A stretch of 45,000 nucleotides of DNA from an uncultured Caldilinea sp. (GTDB lineage Bacteria; Chloroflexota; Anaerolineae; Caldilineales; Caldilineaceae), in the NCBI RefSeq assembly GCF_937128415.1, contig NZ_CAKZMJ010000007.1:1-45000 (forward strand). Direction: 5' to 3'. Under the pieces are notes generated by a model. The model had not been told where the DNA came from and ran no database searches. It saw only the letters and a list, made by a program, of their open reading frames with translations. Both the position numbers and the translations under genes were made by a program. Every line of letters starts with the position of its first letter. The stretch's first letter is position 1. Below are positions 24,803-44,389 of the stretch, piece by piece.

Positions 24803-25159
24803 ATGAGTTTCTTCACGAGATTGTTCAGTGGGATGGGCGCTCCAGGGCATCAGCTCGTGCAGCCGGCGGAATACAAAGCTCGCTATATGGACGCCAAGAC
24901 GCCGCACACCCTGGTGGATGTGCGGACGCCGGAGGAGTTCGCCGCCGGCTATATTCCGGGGGCCATCAACATTAGCCTGCAAGAGCTGCAGCAAAAGATG
25001 AACCGCATCCCAAAAGATCAGCCGGTGATCGTCTACTGCCGCAGCGGCAATCGCAGCGCCTTTGCCGCCAACATGTTGATGCAAGCGGGCTACACCGAGG
25101 TGTACGACTTGGGCGGCATTATCGACTGGGTGCGGCAGGGCTTGCCGGTGACGAGGTAA
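24803..25159 (+). CDS. Single-domain rhodanese sulfurtransferase
   Basis: The 118-residue protein is one rhodanese domain with the active loop YCRSGNRSA, cysteine at residue 79. It carries persulfide sulfur between thiols. Residues 1-18 form a short N-terminal extension. GAGGAG stands before the ATG. It opens the operon with the CstB-like enzyme 31 bases downstream, and corresponds in role to the sulfur-transfer protein CstA/PspE of sulfide-detoxification clusters. Confidence 0.88.
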   Translation: MSFFTRLFSGMGAPGHQLVQPAEYKARYMDAKTPHTLVDVRTPEEFAAGYIPGAINISLQELQQKMNRIPKDQPVIVYCRSGNRSAFAANMLMQAGYTEVYDLGGIIDWVRQGLPVTR

Positions 25160-25190
25160 GAAATTCCGCTCGTTTCAAGGAGGAAAACAG

Positions 25191-26618
25191 ATGCTGCTTC
25201 GATATTTCTACGATGAAAAACTGGCGCAGGCCAGCTATCTGGTGGGATGCGTCGCCACAGGCGAGGCGATGGTGGTCGATCCGGCGCGCAATATTTTGCC
25301 CTATTTGCGCGCCGCCGAGAAGGAAGGGCTGCGCATCACCCATGTGACCGAGACGCACATCCACGCCGACTTTGTGAGCGGCAGCCGCGAGCTGGCTGCA
25401 GTCACCGGCGCCACGATCTATCTGAGCGACATGGGGGACGCCAACTGGAAATACGCCTTTGCAGATGAGCCGAACGTGATCCTGGTGCGCGAAGGCGACA
25501 GTTGGATGGTGGGCAACATCAAGGTGGAAGTGCTGCACACGCCCGGCCACACGCCGGAGCACATTTCGTTCATGATCACGGACACGGCCGGCGCCGACAA
25601 ACCCATGGGCGTCTTCACCGGCGATTTTCTCTTCGTAGGCGACGTCGGTCGACCTGACCTGCTGGAGGAAGCGGCGGGCTACAAGGGCACCAAAGAAGTT
25701 GGCGCGCGACAGCAGTTTCACACTGTGCAGCGCTTCAAAGCCCTGCCGGATTATCTGCAGATCTGGCCCGGGCACGGCGCCGGCAGCGCGTGCGGCAAGG
25801 CGCTGGGCGCCATCCCTTCGACGACGCTGGGCTACGAGAAACTCTTCAACCCCGCCTTCCAGTTTGAAGACGAGGACGCCTTCGTCGCCTGGCTCCTCGA
25901 GGGGCAACCGGAGCCGCCCAAGTACTTTGCACAGATGAAGAAGATCAACAAGCTGGGGCCGCCCCTCACCACTTCGCTGCCGACGCCCGTCAACTATGAC
26001 CGCGCCACGTTGGACGCCATCATCGAGGACGGCGGCCAGGTCTTCGACCTGCGCAACCGGGGCCAGTTTGCTGCGGCGCACGTCCCGGGAACGGTCAACG
26101 TGCCGGCGGACAACAACAGCTTCGTGACCTACATGGGTTGGCTGGTGGACTATGAGCGGCCGGTCTACATTCTGTTGCCCTCGGTGGATTCTGAGCGGCA
26201 AATTTTGACCGACCTGCGCTCGATCGGCGTCGATTATGTGCCCGGCTACTTCACCCCCGATGTGCTCGCCCATCGCACGCAGGCGTTGCCGGTCATCACG
26301 GCGCGCGAGCTGGCGAAACGGCTGCCGCAGAACAATATCCTCATTCTGGATGTACGCAACAAGGCCGAGTACGCCGAAAGACACATCGTGGGCGCGCGCC
26401 ACATTCCGCTAGGCTACCTTCCCGACCAGTTGGAGACTCTGCCTAGAGACCGCACGATCGTGACGCATTGCGCCACCGGCTATCGCTCGCAGATCGCCGC
26501 CAGCCTGCTCGAGGCCGCCGGCTTTGAGAATGTGATTGCGTTGAACGAAGGCACAGAGTGCTGGTCGAAGTTCCTGCCCACCGAGAGCGGCGTGAGGATG
26601 GAGACGGTGACGGCGTAG
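25191..26618 (+). CDS. cstB: Persulfide dioxygenase-rhodanese fusion (CstB-like)
   Basis: This 475-residue protein matches the three-part CstB design: a metallo-beta-lactamase-fold persulfide dioxygenase (1-250), a middle rhodanese-like domain lacking a catalytic cysteine (about 265-365, ILLPSVDSER in place of the loop), and a C-terminal rhodanese with C427 (THCATGYRS). Iron-site residues appear as THIHAD (H56, H58, D60), TPGH (H120) and GD (D145). C20 and C201 (GAGSACGK) fall at the positions I recall for the extra cysteines of staphylococcal CstB. The activity would be oxidation of low-molecular-weight persulfides to thiosulfate or sulfite. It is tightly linked to a rhodanese and a TauE exporter. 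Confidence 0.87.
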   Translation: MLLRYFYDEKLAQASYLVGCVATGEAMVVDPARNILPYLRAAEKEGLRITHVTETHIHADFVSGSRELAAVTGATIYLSDMGDANWKYAFADEPNVILVREGDSWMVGNIKVEVLHTPGHTPEHISFMITDTAGADKPMGVFTGDFLFVGDVGRPDLLEEAAGYKGTKEVGARQQFHTVQRFKALPDYLQIWPGHGAGSACGKALGAIPSTTLGYEKLFNPAFQFEDEDAFVAWLLEGQPEPPKYFAQMKKINKLGPPLTTSLPTPVNYDRATLDAIIEDGGQVFDLRNRGQFAAAHVPGTVNVPADNNSFVTYMGWLVDYERPVYILLPSVDSERQILTDLRSIGVDYVPGYFTPDVLAHRTQALPVITARELAKRLPQNNILILDVRNKAEYAERHIVGARHIPLGYLPDQLETLPRDRTIVTHCATGYRSQIAASLLEAAGFENVIALNEGTECWSKFLPTESGVRMETVTA

Positions 26619-26691
26619 CCGAGAAACCGAACGGTCGGCGAACCGACGACAGAGATTCGAGCATTTTGGTTGAAATCAGGGTGGTCTTGTT

Positions 26692-27456
<765 letters not shown>

Positions 27457-27477
27457 AGAAAAGAGGAGGGAAAGAAT

Positions 27478-27681
27478 ATGCCGTTGTATGAATATGTCTG
27501 CGCCAACTGCGGCGCCCTGTTCGAGCAGTGGGTGCGCAGCGCCTCTGTGAAAGAAGAGATTGTCTGCCCCCATTGTCAGAGCGCCAGGGTGGATAAGAAA
27601 TTCTCCACCTTTGGCGTCAAAGGCGGCGGCGTCGGGGGCGGCCTCGCCACAGGCGACAACTGCTCCACCGGCGGCGGCTGA
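27478..27681 (+). CDS. FmdB-type zinc-ribbon protein
   Basis: The 67-residue protein has the FmdB regulatory domain: MPLYEYVCANCG, with C8 and C11, then C30 and C33 (CPHC). The rest is a glycine-rich tail (VKGGGVGGGLATGDN). The family is common next to sulfur, nitrogen and one-carbon genes but its action is poorly known. GAGGAGGGAAAGAAT precedes the ATG. It is the last gene of the sulfur operon and ends convergently 28 bases from the SARP gene. Confidence 0.85.
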   Translation: MPLYEYVCANCGALFEQWVRSASVKEEIVCPHCQSARVDKKFSTFGVKGGGVGGGLATGDNCSTGGG

Positions 27682-27709
27682 GGCGTCCGCTGGAAAAGCT
27701 GACCGTGCG

Positions 27710-31456
<3,747 letters not shown>

Positions 31457-31768
31457 CGATCCATCATGCGTCAAATGCAGTCAGCCAAATTTCACCAATT
31501 TGTCCGTGGAGACTCAGAAACCCGATCCTCCATAATGATACAGTCTTGTCGAAAGCAGCGATCAAAACAGCAGGCCCAGACACAAGCGGCGGGCCGAGGG
31601 AGAGGGCTAAGCACGCCCATCGCCTCCGCTTCCAAAGGCGGCGGACGACGCATGCGCTAACGCGTTGCTAACGGACATCGTGCATCATTGCTGGCGGACA
31701 TTCGCTTCATCGATTATACAGCTTTGCGCATTGCGGCCAGATCATCATTTCGACGGAAAGGGACGACC
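31457..31768. other. Divergent intergenic stretch between SARP regulator and small ORF
   Basis: The 312-base gap lies between two oppositely facing genes. GATCAA (31560-31565) and ATGATA (31535-31540) could be a -35/-10 pair for the regulator with a 19-base spacer, and TATACA (31715-31720) a -10 for the small gene, but both lack a good partner. No other feature is seen. Confidence 0.35.
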
Positions 31769-31996
31769 ATGAATAACGCAATAGAAAACCCCCAACCTCC
31801 CGCTTATCTCAGCGCCGCCTATGCAGAACGCGCTTACCGGCGCAACTATCGCACCGTGATGGTGCGCTTCTGGCGAGAGAACGAAACTGCGCCCTGGCGC
31901 GCGACGACGATCGATTGCAATGGCGGCGCGCCGACGCATTACGCCAGCGTGAGCGAACTGTTCGCCAGTTTGTGGACAATGCTGAACAGCGCGTGA
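31769..31996 (+). CDS. Small unknown protein
   Basis: The 75-residue protein starts at ATG 31769 behind GGAAAGGGA. It is rich in tyrosine and arginine (AAYAERAYRRNYRTVMVRFW), with an acidic/neutral C-terminal helix (SVSELFASLWTMLNS). No cysteines are arranged as a metal site and there is no signal or membrane helix. I do not recognise a family. Its position, alone opposite the SARP regulator, is the only clue, and I infer no function. An ORF by chance is possible, but the ribosome site and codon use argue for a gene. Confidence 0.55.
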   Translation: MNNAIENPQPPAYLSAAYAERAYRRNYRTVMVRFWRENETAPWRATTIDCNGGAPTHYASVSELFASLWTMLNSA

Positions 31997-32024
31997 AATA
32001 AATGGATTGCGCACCTTTCCGAAT

Positions 32025-32092
<68 letters not shown>

Positions 32093-32093
32093 C

Positions 32094-32122
32094 AGCCGCT
32101 CAGACCTTACGTTTGAGCGGCT
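32094..32122 (+). promoter_or_regulatory. Hairpin in the cold-shock mRNA leader
   Basis: AGCCGCTCA (32094-32102) pairs with TGAGCGGCT (32114-32122) through an 11-base loop, followed by TATTGTTTTG. It lies in the middle of the 5' leader. Leader structures of this sort tune csp mRNA stability and translation with temperature in other bacteria, though the T-rich tail also resembles an attenuator. Confidence 0.45.
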
Positions 32123-32155
32123 TATTGTTTTGCCGTTGGAAACGACCACATTTCA

Positions 32156-32413
<258 letters not shown>

Positions 32414-32465
32414 TCTAGCGTCTCGCTATATCGAACCCACTGAGCGCCCCTAAACAGCGCTCTGG

Positions 32466-32499
32466 AAAGAAGGACCGGTGAAACCCCGGTCCTTCTTTT
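32466..32499 (+). terminator. Terminator of the cold-shock gene
   Basis: The stem AAAGAAGGACCGG (32466-32478) pairs with CCGGTCCTTCTTT (32486-32498), loop of 7, ending in TTTT. The stop codon is about 50 bases upstream. Confidence 0.88.
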
Positions 32500-32530
32500 A
32501 TTGGCCTGGGAGTATAGCGGCAAGATCGCG

Positions 32531-32920
32531 AGGCCCTCACCCCCCGGCCCCCTCTCCCAATGCTGGGAGAGGGGGAGGACGGAGCGCCGGGGATTTGGTG
32601 AACCGAGGCAGCGCCGCTACGAGCAGCGCCTACGAAGTGAGGATGGTTTTTCGTAGGTGCGGCTCCCAGCCGCACATCCTCAGCAGGCCCATGCGCCGGT
32701 GGGGAAGGCCCTCACCCCCCGGCCCCCTCTCCCAATGCTGGGAGAGGGGGAGGACGGAGCGCCGGGGATTTGGTGAACCGAGGCGGCGCCGCTACGAGCG
32801 GCGCCTACGGAGTGAGGATGGTTTTTCGTAGGTGCGGCTCCCAGCCGCACGTCCTCGACAGGCCCGGAAACCGGTGAGAGAGCAAGCCCTCACCCCCTGC
32901 CCCCTCTCCCGGCATCGGGA
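32531..32920 (-). repeat. Palindromic G4 repeat array, about two and a half units
   Basis: Two full units, beginning near 32531 and 32707, carry CCCTCACCCCCCGG-type C-rich runs, the CCCTCTCCCAATGCTGGGAGAGGG hairpin, the GCGCCGCTACGAGC(A/G)GCGCCTACG hairpin and GTGCGGCTCCCAGCCGCAC. They are followed by a truncated third. The G-rich strand is minus, as in the array at 6275-6880. No gene lies within it. Confidence 0.9.
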
Positions 32921-33064
32921 GTGGATAAACCGACATGCAATGCTCCCGCGTCACGCCTCCGGCGTGACATCTCGATCCGTCCAACGCCGCATTCCGATCC
33001 ACCCGCTGCCCGGCCAGAGGCCCTACCTACGACAACCCAATCATGGCGCGCAGTGAGCCAACCA
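32921..33064. other. Intergenic stretch upstream of the pentulose kinase
   Basis: Between the repeat array and the promoter is a hairpin GTCACGCC/GGCGTGAC (32950-32968) without a T run. No gene or other site is recognised. Confidence 0.4.
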
Positions 33065-33073
33065 TGGTATACT
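33065..33073 (+). promoter_or_regulatory. Extended -10 promoter of the pentulose kinase operon
   Basis: TGG-TATACT (33065-33073) is identical to the element before the M20 hydrolase gene, and the -35 region at 17 bases is not conserved. The leader to the ATG at 33132 is about 50 bases. Confidence 0.5.
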
Positions 33074-33131
33074 TACCTGCAACTTTTCCATGCACCTGCA
33101 CAAACTTTCACACAACAATTCTGGAGGCGTT

Positions 33132-35350
<2,219 letters not shown>

Positions 35351-35405
35351 AGAATCGGACGGAGCCGGCGGCGCAGTCGAGCACCCGCTGATCGTCCTCT
35401 CCCAT

Positions 35406-35435
35406 TTGGCGAGTGCGTTGCTTCGGTGGTATGGT
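35406..35435 (+). promoter_or_regulatory. Possible promoter of the SH3 protein gene
   Basis: TTGGCG (35406-35411) and TATGGT (35430-35435) are 18 bases apart, and TGG before TATGGT resembles an extended -10. The match is modest. Nothing else is seen in the 158-base gap after the epimerase. Confidence 0.35.
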
Positions 35436-35508
35436 ACATTTGTGCTTCTCAAATAATCAACGCGGTGCATCCGAAGGAACCCGTTTGAGGGGGAAGGAGA
35501 AACAAGCT

Positions 35509-36471
35509 ATGGCTCGACTGCTCTCCCATCGCTACGTTCATTTTGCCGCCTTGGCGCTGGTCGCCGCCCTGCTGCTGGCGACTGCACCGGCTGCGCCTGC
35601 GACCGCCACCCCCGCCCTTCAGCAAGGCGTGGGTCCCGCCGCCCCCAGCCCATCTGGTTTTCTCGTCTTCGGCGGCACGGTGATTGCGTCTCCTCGGCTC
35701 AACGTGCGCGATGCACCGAGCGTCAACGGACGCATCCTGGGCAAGCTCGATACAGGCGCGCGCGTGGCCGTGGTCGGACGCAGCGGCGGCTGGTATCTGA
35801 TCCGCTACCCTGCTGCGCCGGTGGGCCTGGCGTGGGTGAACGCCGGCTTCGTGCAGCTCGATGGGCAGCCGGCGCCTCAGCCCCCGGCGCCGCCGCCGAC
35901 GCCTCGCCCTGCAACGCAGCCTGCACAGCCTGCTCGACCGGCGCCGCCGCCTCCCCCAACGCCTGCATACCCGGCTGAATCCATTCAGGTGGAAGCGCCC
36001 GACCTGGTCGACTTCAACAGCGGCGTCTTCCGCTGGCAGTGGTACGGCGATCAGGGGCGCCTGCGCGGCCTGGATTGGTACTTTGACCTGCTGCTCTTTT
36101 TCAAGGGCGAGACCTTGCCCTATCGCGTCTTCGTGGCCGAACCCGGGCAGGTGACCCGCGACGGCCCTTTCTTCGTCTGGCAGGCCGAACCCTTCCGCGT
36201 GCAGTGCGACGCTATCGCCGTCGCGCGCATCGCCTATCGCGTCAACGGCCAGTTCGCCGGATGGGTCTCCGACGCCAGTGCGCCGATCGACGTCGGCCCG
36301 CCCTGTCCGCGGTCTCCGGCGCCTCCTGGCGGCGGCTCCTCCGGCGGAGGTGGCGGGGGAGATGGTGGAGGTGGTGAAGATGACCGCTGCCCCGTCCCAG
36401 ATGAATTGGTTGACCCTTGGCTATGCGATCGCCCAGACTTCGCCAATTGCCCGCCGTGTCAAGGAGGTTGA
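35509..36471 (+). CDS. Secreted SH3-domain protein with proline- and glycine-rich linkers
   Basis: The 320-residue protein begins with a signal peptide (about 1-32), followed by an SH3 domain (about 50-125, LNVRDAPSVNGRILGKL with WVNAGFVQL), a proline-rich linker (about 125-160), a beta-rich unknown domain (about 165-265, ending near CDAIAVARIAYRVNG), a Gly/Ser linker (GGGSSGGGGGGDGGGG) and a cysteine-rich C terminus (CPVPDELVDPWLCDRPDFANC). GGGGGAAGGAG lies before the ATG at 35509. It is probably attached to or acts in the wall. The exact role is unknown. Confidence 0.75.
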   Translation: MARLLSHRYVHFAALALVAALLLATAPAAPATATPALQQGVGPAAPSPSGFLVFGGTVIASPRLNVRDAPSVNGRILGKLDTGARVAVVGRSGGWYLIRYPAAPVGLAWVNAGFVQLDGQPAPQPPAPPPTPRPATQPAQPARPAPPPPPTPAYPAESIQVEAPDLVDFNSGVFRWQWYGDQGRLRGLDWYFDLLLFFKGETLPYRVFVAEPGQVTRDGPFFVWQAEPFRVQCDAIAVARIAYRVNGQFAGWVSDASAPIDVGPPCPRSPAPPGGGSSGGGGGGDGGGGEDDRCPVPDELVDPWLCDRPDFANCPPCQGG

Positions 36472-36473
36472 GA

Positions 36474-36545
36474 GGGGTGTGCGGCTTGCAGCCGCACCTA
36501 CGAGAAACCATCATGATTCCGTAGGCGCCGCTCGGAGCGGCGGAT
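36474..36545. repeat. Partial copy of the palindromic repeat
   Basis: GTGCGGCTTGCAGCCGCAC, CTACGAGAAACC, ATCATGATT and GTAGGCGCCGCTCGGAGCGGC reproduce the ends of the repeat unit with the central G-rich part missing. It follows the SH3 gene stop directly. Confidence 0.8.
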
Positions 36546-36579
36546 TGCAGCGTTTGAGACAAGGGAGATGGATGGAAAA

Positions 36580-36964
<385 letters not shown>

Positions 36965-36972
<8 letters not shown>

Positions 36973-38218
36973 ATTTCTTTCCGCCGCGCACAACAGATGC
37001 GCGCATCGTCGCACCTGGACGCGCCGGCAGGTCTTAGCTGCGGGCGCAGTCCTTGCCTGGAGCCTTGCAGGGGGCTGTAGACAGGAGGCGCCCTCTCCTC
37101 AACAACCGAAGCCTGCGCCGCCGACTACAACCGCTTCGCCCGAAAGTCCAACGCCCACCGCCGCGCCTCCGGTTCCAGAGGAAAGGACGCTGCGGCGCAA
37201 GCTGGCGCAGATGGTGCTCGTCGGCTTCCGCGGGCTGAGGCTCGATTCCGCCAACCCGATTGTGGCCGATGTGCGCGAACGCGGCCTCGGCGGCGTGATT
37301 TTGTTCAGCTACGACGCGGCGCTGCAAAGCCCCCTGCGCAACGTCGAATCCCCACAGCAGGTCGCCGCACTCACCGCCGAACTGCAGGCGATGGCCGAAA
37401 CGCCGTTGATCGTCGCCGTCGATCAGGAGGGCGGCCTCGTCGCCCGCCTCGATGAACGCCATGGCTTCCCGTCGACGCTCTCCGCCCAGGCCCTGGGAGA
37501 GCGCAACGATCCGGCGTTCACCTACGCCGTCGCCGAGCAGATGGCGCGCACGCTCAGATCGGTCGGCGTCAACCATAACTTTGCGCCGGTCGTCGATCTC
37601 AACCTCAACCCCGACAACCCCATCATCGGCGCGCTGGGGCGCAGTTTTTCGGCGGATCCGGATGTGGTGACTGCCCAGGCGGCCGCCTTTATCCGCGGCC
37701 ACCGGGCGCACGGCGTCACGACCACGCTCAAACATTTCCCCGGCCACGGCAGCAGCCGCGACGACTCGCATCTGGGTTTCGTCGACGTGACCGACGCGTG
37801 GCGAGCTGTAGAGCTGGAGCCATATCGTCGCCTGATTGCAGAGGGGCTGGTGGACTCGATCATGACGGCGCATGTCTTCAACGCTCGGCTCGATCCCGAC
37901 CACGTGGCGACGCTCTCCCCCGCCATCCTCACCGGCCTTTTACGCGAGGAGATGGGCTTCGACGGCGTGATCGTTTCCGACGATATGCAGATGGGCGCCA
38001 TCGCCCATGTCTACGGCTTCGAGGAGGCGGTCGTGCAGAGCGTAATAGCCGGCGTGGATGTGATCGCCATCGGCAACAACCTGACCTACGACCCTGACGT
38101 CGCCGGCCGCGTGATCGACGTCCTGACGACTGCGGTGCAGGACGGCAGGCTCAGCCTTGAGCGCATCGACGCGTCCATTCGGCGCATCGACGCGCTCAAG
38201 GCAAAGTGGAAAAGGTAG
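36965..38218 (+). CDS. GH3 beta-N-acetylhexosaminidase lipoprotein
   Basis: The 417-residue glycoside hydrolase family 3 enzyme frees N-acetylglucosamine from wall fragments (NagZ type). It has the motifs DQEGG (153-157), KHFPGHGSSRDDSHLG (256-271), with the catalytic-loop Asp/His pair of NagZ, and the nucleophile segment SDDMQMGAI (338-346). An N-terminal twin-arginine-like TRRQVL (19-24) and lipobox LAGGC (C38) make it an exported lipoprotein, followed by a proline/threonine-rich linker (about 45-72). E. coli NagZ is cytosolic, so location differs. I start at GTG 36965, overlapping the previous gene by 8 bases; no ribosome site is apparent. Confidence 0.85.
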
Positions 38219-38224
38219 AGGGAA

Positions 38225-38578
38225 TCATCGTTGCCGCTGACCATCCAGCCAGAGCAACACGATCAGCGCAATCTCCACGATTTTGTCGATATAGGCGATC
38301 AGCGAGCGCGTTCCGATAAAAACCCATGCGATCACGGTCACTGCCGTGTAGGCGATGAGCGCCCAGCGGATCCAGGTGCGATAGGGCGTCAGCGCTGCGA
38401 TGGGGGCAAGCAACAGCACCAGCAGCCCCAGATAGCCCAGTCCATTGAGCACGAAGAGCAGGCCGCCGGAATCCAAAAAGCCGGCGCCCAGCCAGATATG
38501 GATCACCGCGGTAATGACGGTCAGAACGATGATTCCCCACTGAATTTGGGTGAAACTGAGACGAGATGATGCATTCAT
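38225..38578 (-). CDS. Small membrane protein of unknown function
   Basis: The 117-residue protein consists of four hydrophobic helices (WGIIVLTVITAVIHIWLGAG, GGLLFVLNGLGYLGLLVLLL, WALIAYTAVTVIAWVFIG and IVEIALIVLLWL). AAAGGAGGAGAAACTC is a strong ribosome site for the ATG at 38578, preferred over upstream codons at 38614. It ends convergently 6 bases from the GH3 gene. I do not recognise a family with known function. Confidence 0.75.
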   Translation of the reverse strand: MNASSRLSFTQIQWGIIVLTVITAVIHIWLGAGFLDSGGLLFVLNGLGYLGLLVLLLAPIAALTPYRTWIRWALIAYTAVTVIAWVFIGTRSLIAYIDKIVEIALIVLLWLDGQRQR

Positions 38579-38761
38579 GAGTTTCTCCTCCTTTGCTCGA
38601 TCTTTCCGCTTCACACTTGCACTATCTACTTTATATCATGCGCCTTCCCAATGCAATCACTTCAAAAGAGCGCGGCGACCGGGCAAAGTCTTGCAGCAGA
38701 GGCGCCGAGCGCGCGGGGGTTTCGATCATTTTTCGCAAGCTGCAGCGCCCGTTTACACTAT

Positions 38762-38799
38762 ATCTATACGTAAGGACAAAATCTATACGTAAGGACAAA
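38762..38799. repeat. Perfect 19-bp tandem duplication in the ABC-2 permease leader
   Basis: ATCTATACGTAAGGACAAA occurs twice end to end (38762-38780 and 38781-38799), in an AT-rich piece just before the permease gene. It holds TATACG and the half of a possible promoter, so it may double a promoter or operator. No flanking insertion is visible. Confidence 0.8.
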
Positions 38800-38831
38800 G
38801 CAATCATTGATTCCGTTCAGGAGCGCGCAGA

Positions 38832-39659
<828 letters not shown>

Positions 39660-39665
39660 CGAAAC

Positions 39666-39872
<207 letters not shown>

Positions 39873-39894
39873 CCATCCGTCTGGAGGTGTTTGC

Positions 39895-40935
<1,041 letters not shown>

Positions 40936-41039
40936 CGGGCGAAGACCTTCGACGCGCCCCGACGGCAATCCTATGACAGATTCCGTCTGGCGACTGCAAG
41001 CTTATTGTCAGAAACACACTTTGTTTTTGGCGGAACCTC

Positions 41040-41048
41040 TGTTATACT
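41040..41048 (+). promoter_or_regulatory. Extended -10 promoter of the ParB-fold gene
   Basis: TGT-TATACT (41040-41048) has TTGTTT (41021-41026) 16 bases upstream as a fair -35. Two short hairpins in the following leader, ATGGCG/CGCCAT (41088-41118) and GGGCT/AGCCC (41120-41133), end just before the ribosome site. Confidence 0.5.
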
Positions 41049-41154
41049 TGTGGAGTTAATTGATCTGCTGGTTTGCAGGCGACTGCGATGGCGATTGATT
41101 TTCATCGCAAGCGCCATGAGGGCTGTTTAGCCCAGGAGGGAAAGGAAACGGGTT

Positions 41155-42294
41155 ATGCCGGATGCACAGGCAGTTCAATATGAGTCGTTGGAAAAGTTCC
41201 GCCGCAATGTGAGCAAAGCGCAAATCGCCGACCTGATGGCGAAGATGACGGGCGGCAAAGTCGATCTGCTGAGCTACGACGAGGTGGCGAAACGGATCAA
41301 ATCGCGACAGCAGATCGAGATGGGCACACAGATGATCCCGTTGGATAAAATCGTGGGCAGCGTTGGGCGCTACCGGGATTTCACGCGCACCTTCCTGCCG
41401 CGCGCGGGCGTCAGCCCGGAGCGATGGGCGCGCGTCGACGCCGTGATGAACTCGCTGGAAGGCTTTCCACCCATTGAAGTGTACAAGATCGGCGACGTCT
41501 ACTTTGTCCGCGACGGCAACCACCGCGTCAGCGTAGCCCGCGCCAACGGGCTGACGCACATCGAGGCCTATGTGACCGAAATCCCGACCGATGTGCCTCT
41601 CCACATGGAAGACTTCGAGCGCGATCAATGGATCATCAAGATCGAGCGCGCAGAGTTCCTTAAAGAAACGAAGCTCGATGAAATTCGCCCTGGTCACGGC
41701 ATTGAGTTTACGGAGCCGGGGCGTTATCAGATTTTGCTGCGCCACATTCAGGTGCATCAATACCTGCGCAACCTCGACCTGGCGCGCGAAGGCAGCGACC
41801 ATCGTCTCTCCTGGGAGGAGGCGGTGGCGAGCTGGTACGACAACGTCTACCTGCCGGTCGTCGAGGCGATCCGTCGGCACAGGTTGTTGGAGAGCTTCCC
41901 TTCTCGCACCGAGGCCGACCTCTATCTGTGGATCGCGCATCATCGAGAGCAGCTTGCGCAACGGTACGGCCTGGCGCCTTTATCGCCGGACGCAGCGGTT
42001 TCCACCTTTGCCGAGGTGCACAGCGAGCGTCCGCTGGAACAGGCGGTGCGCACCTTGAAGTTTGGGTTGCACAAGGCGCTTGGCGACCTTGATAAACCGC
42101 TGGGGATGTCGGACGAGGAATTCGCCGAAGCGCGCGCTCGCTACGAAGCCGGCGAACGGACGCTGGCGGAGGCGGAGCAGCAACAGGCGAAGCAAGTCTC
42201 CGGCGCCGACAAGACTGACGTCGCAGGCGCCGATGCGTCGGCGGCGGACGATGTCGATGTCGCCCGCTCGAACGCAGTGCGCGTGACGGCCTGA
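41155..42294 (+). CDS. ParB/sulfiredoxin-fold nucleoid or regulatory protein
   Basis: The 379-residue protein has a ParB N-terminal-like domain in about residues 60-150: IPLDKIVGSVGRY, then the nucleotide-binding-like VRDGNHRVSVARANG (DGNHR at 120-124, in place of the GERR box of ParB). Beyond it are an alpha-helical middle part (about 190-340) and a low-complexity acidic C terminus (about 340-379). No parA gene and no parS-like sequence are near, so it is probably not a chromosome-partition factor. Members with the DGNHR form are often described as regulators or nucleases. GGAGGGAAAGGA precedes the ATG. Confidence 0.65.
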   Translation: MPDAQAVQYESLEKFRRNVSKAQIADLMAKMTGGKVDLLSYDEVAKRIKSRQQIEMGTQMIPLDKIVGSVGRYRDFTRTFLPRAGVSPERWARVDAVMNSLEGFPPIEVYKIGDVYFVRDGNHRVSVARANGLTHIEAYVTEIPTDVPLHMEDFERDQWIIKIERAEFLKETKLDEIRPGHGIEFTEPGRYQILLRHIQVHQYLRNLDLAREGSDHRLSWEEAVASWYDNVYLPVVEAIRRHRLLESFPSRTEADLYLWIAHHREQLAQRYGLAPLSPDAAVSTFAEVHSERPLEQAVRTLKFGLHKALGDLDKPLGMSDEEFAEARARYEAGERTLAEAEQQQAKQVSGADKTDVAGADASAADDVDVARSNAVRVTA

Positions 42295-42377
42295 AGAAAT
42301 CGCCCGAATTGAACGTTGAGGGATGCAATCCGCTCGATTGCGTCCCTCAGAAGCCACGCGTTTCCTCTGGGCGTCGG

Positions 42378-42406
42378 TTGACGAAACCGCGCACGTTCTT
42401 TATGCT
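42378..42406 (+). promoter_or_regulatory. Promoter of the thioesterase-hflX operon
   Basis: TTGACG (42378-42383), a 17-base spacer and TATGCT (42401-42406) make a good match. It supports the start at 42425, since an earlier start would put the promoter inside the gene. Confidence 0.6.
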
Positions 42407-42424
42407 TATAAGGTGGGCCCATTT

Positions 42425-44355
<1,931 letters not shown>

Positions 44356-44389
44356 AGGAAATTTCCCCTTTTTCTGGCTTCACACCGCT

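Noticed and set aside
41155..42294. Chromosome-partition ParB
   Set aside because: It has the DGNHR variant instead of the CTP-binding GERR box, no HTH typical of ParB, no parA gene and no parS site in view.
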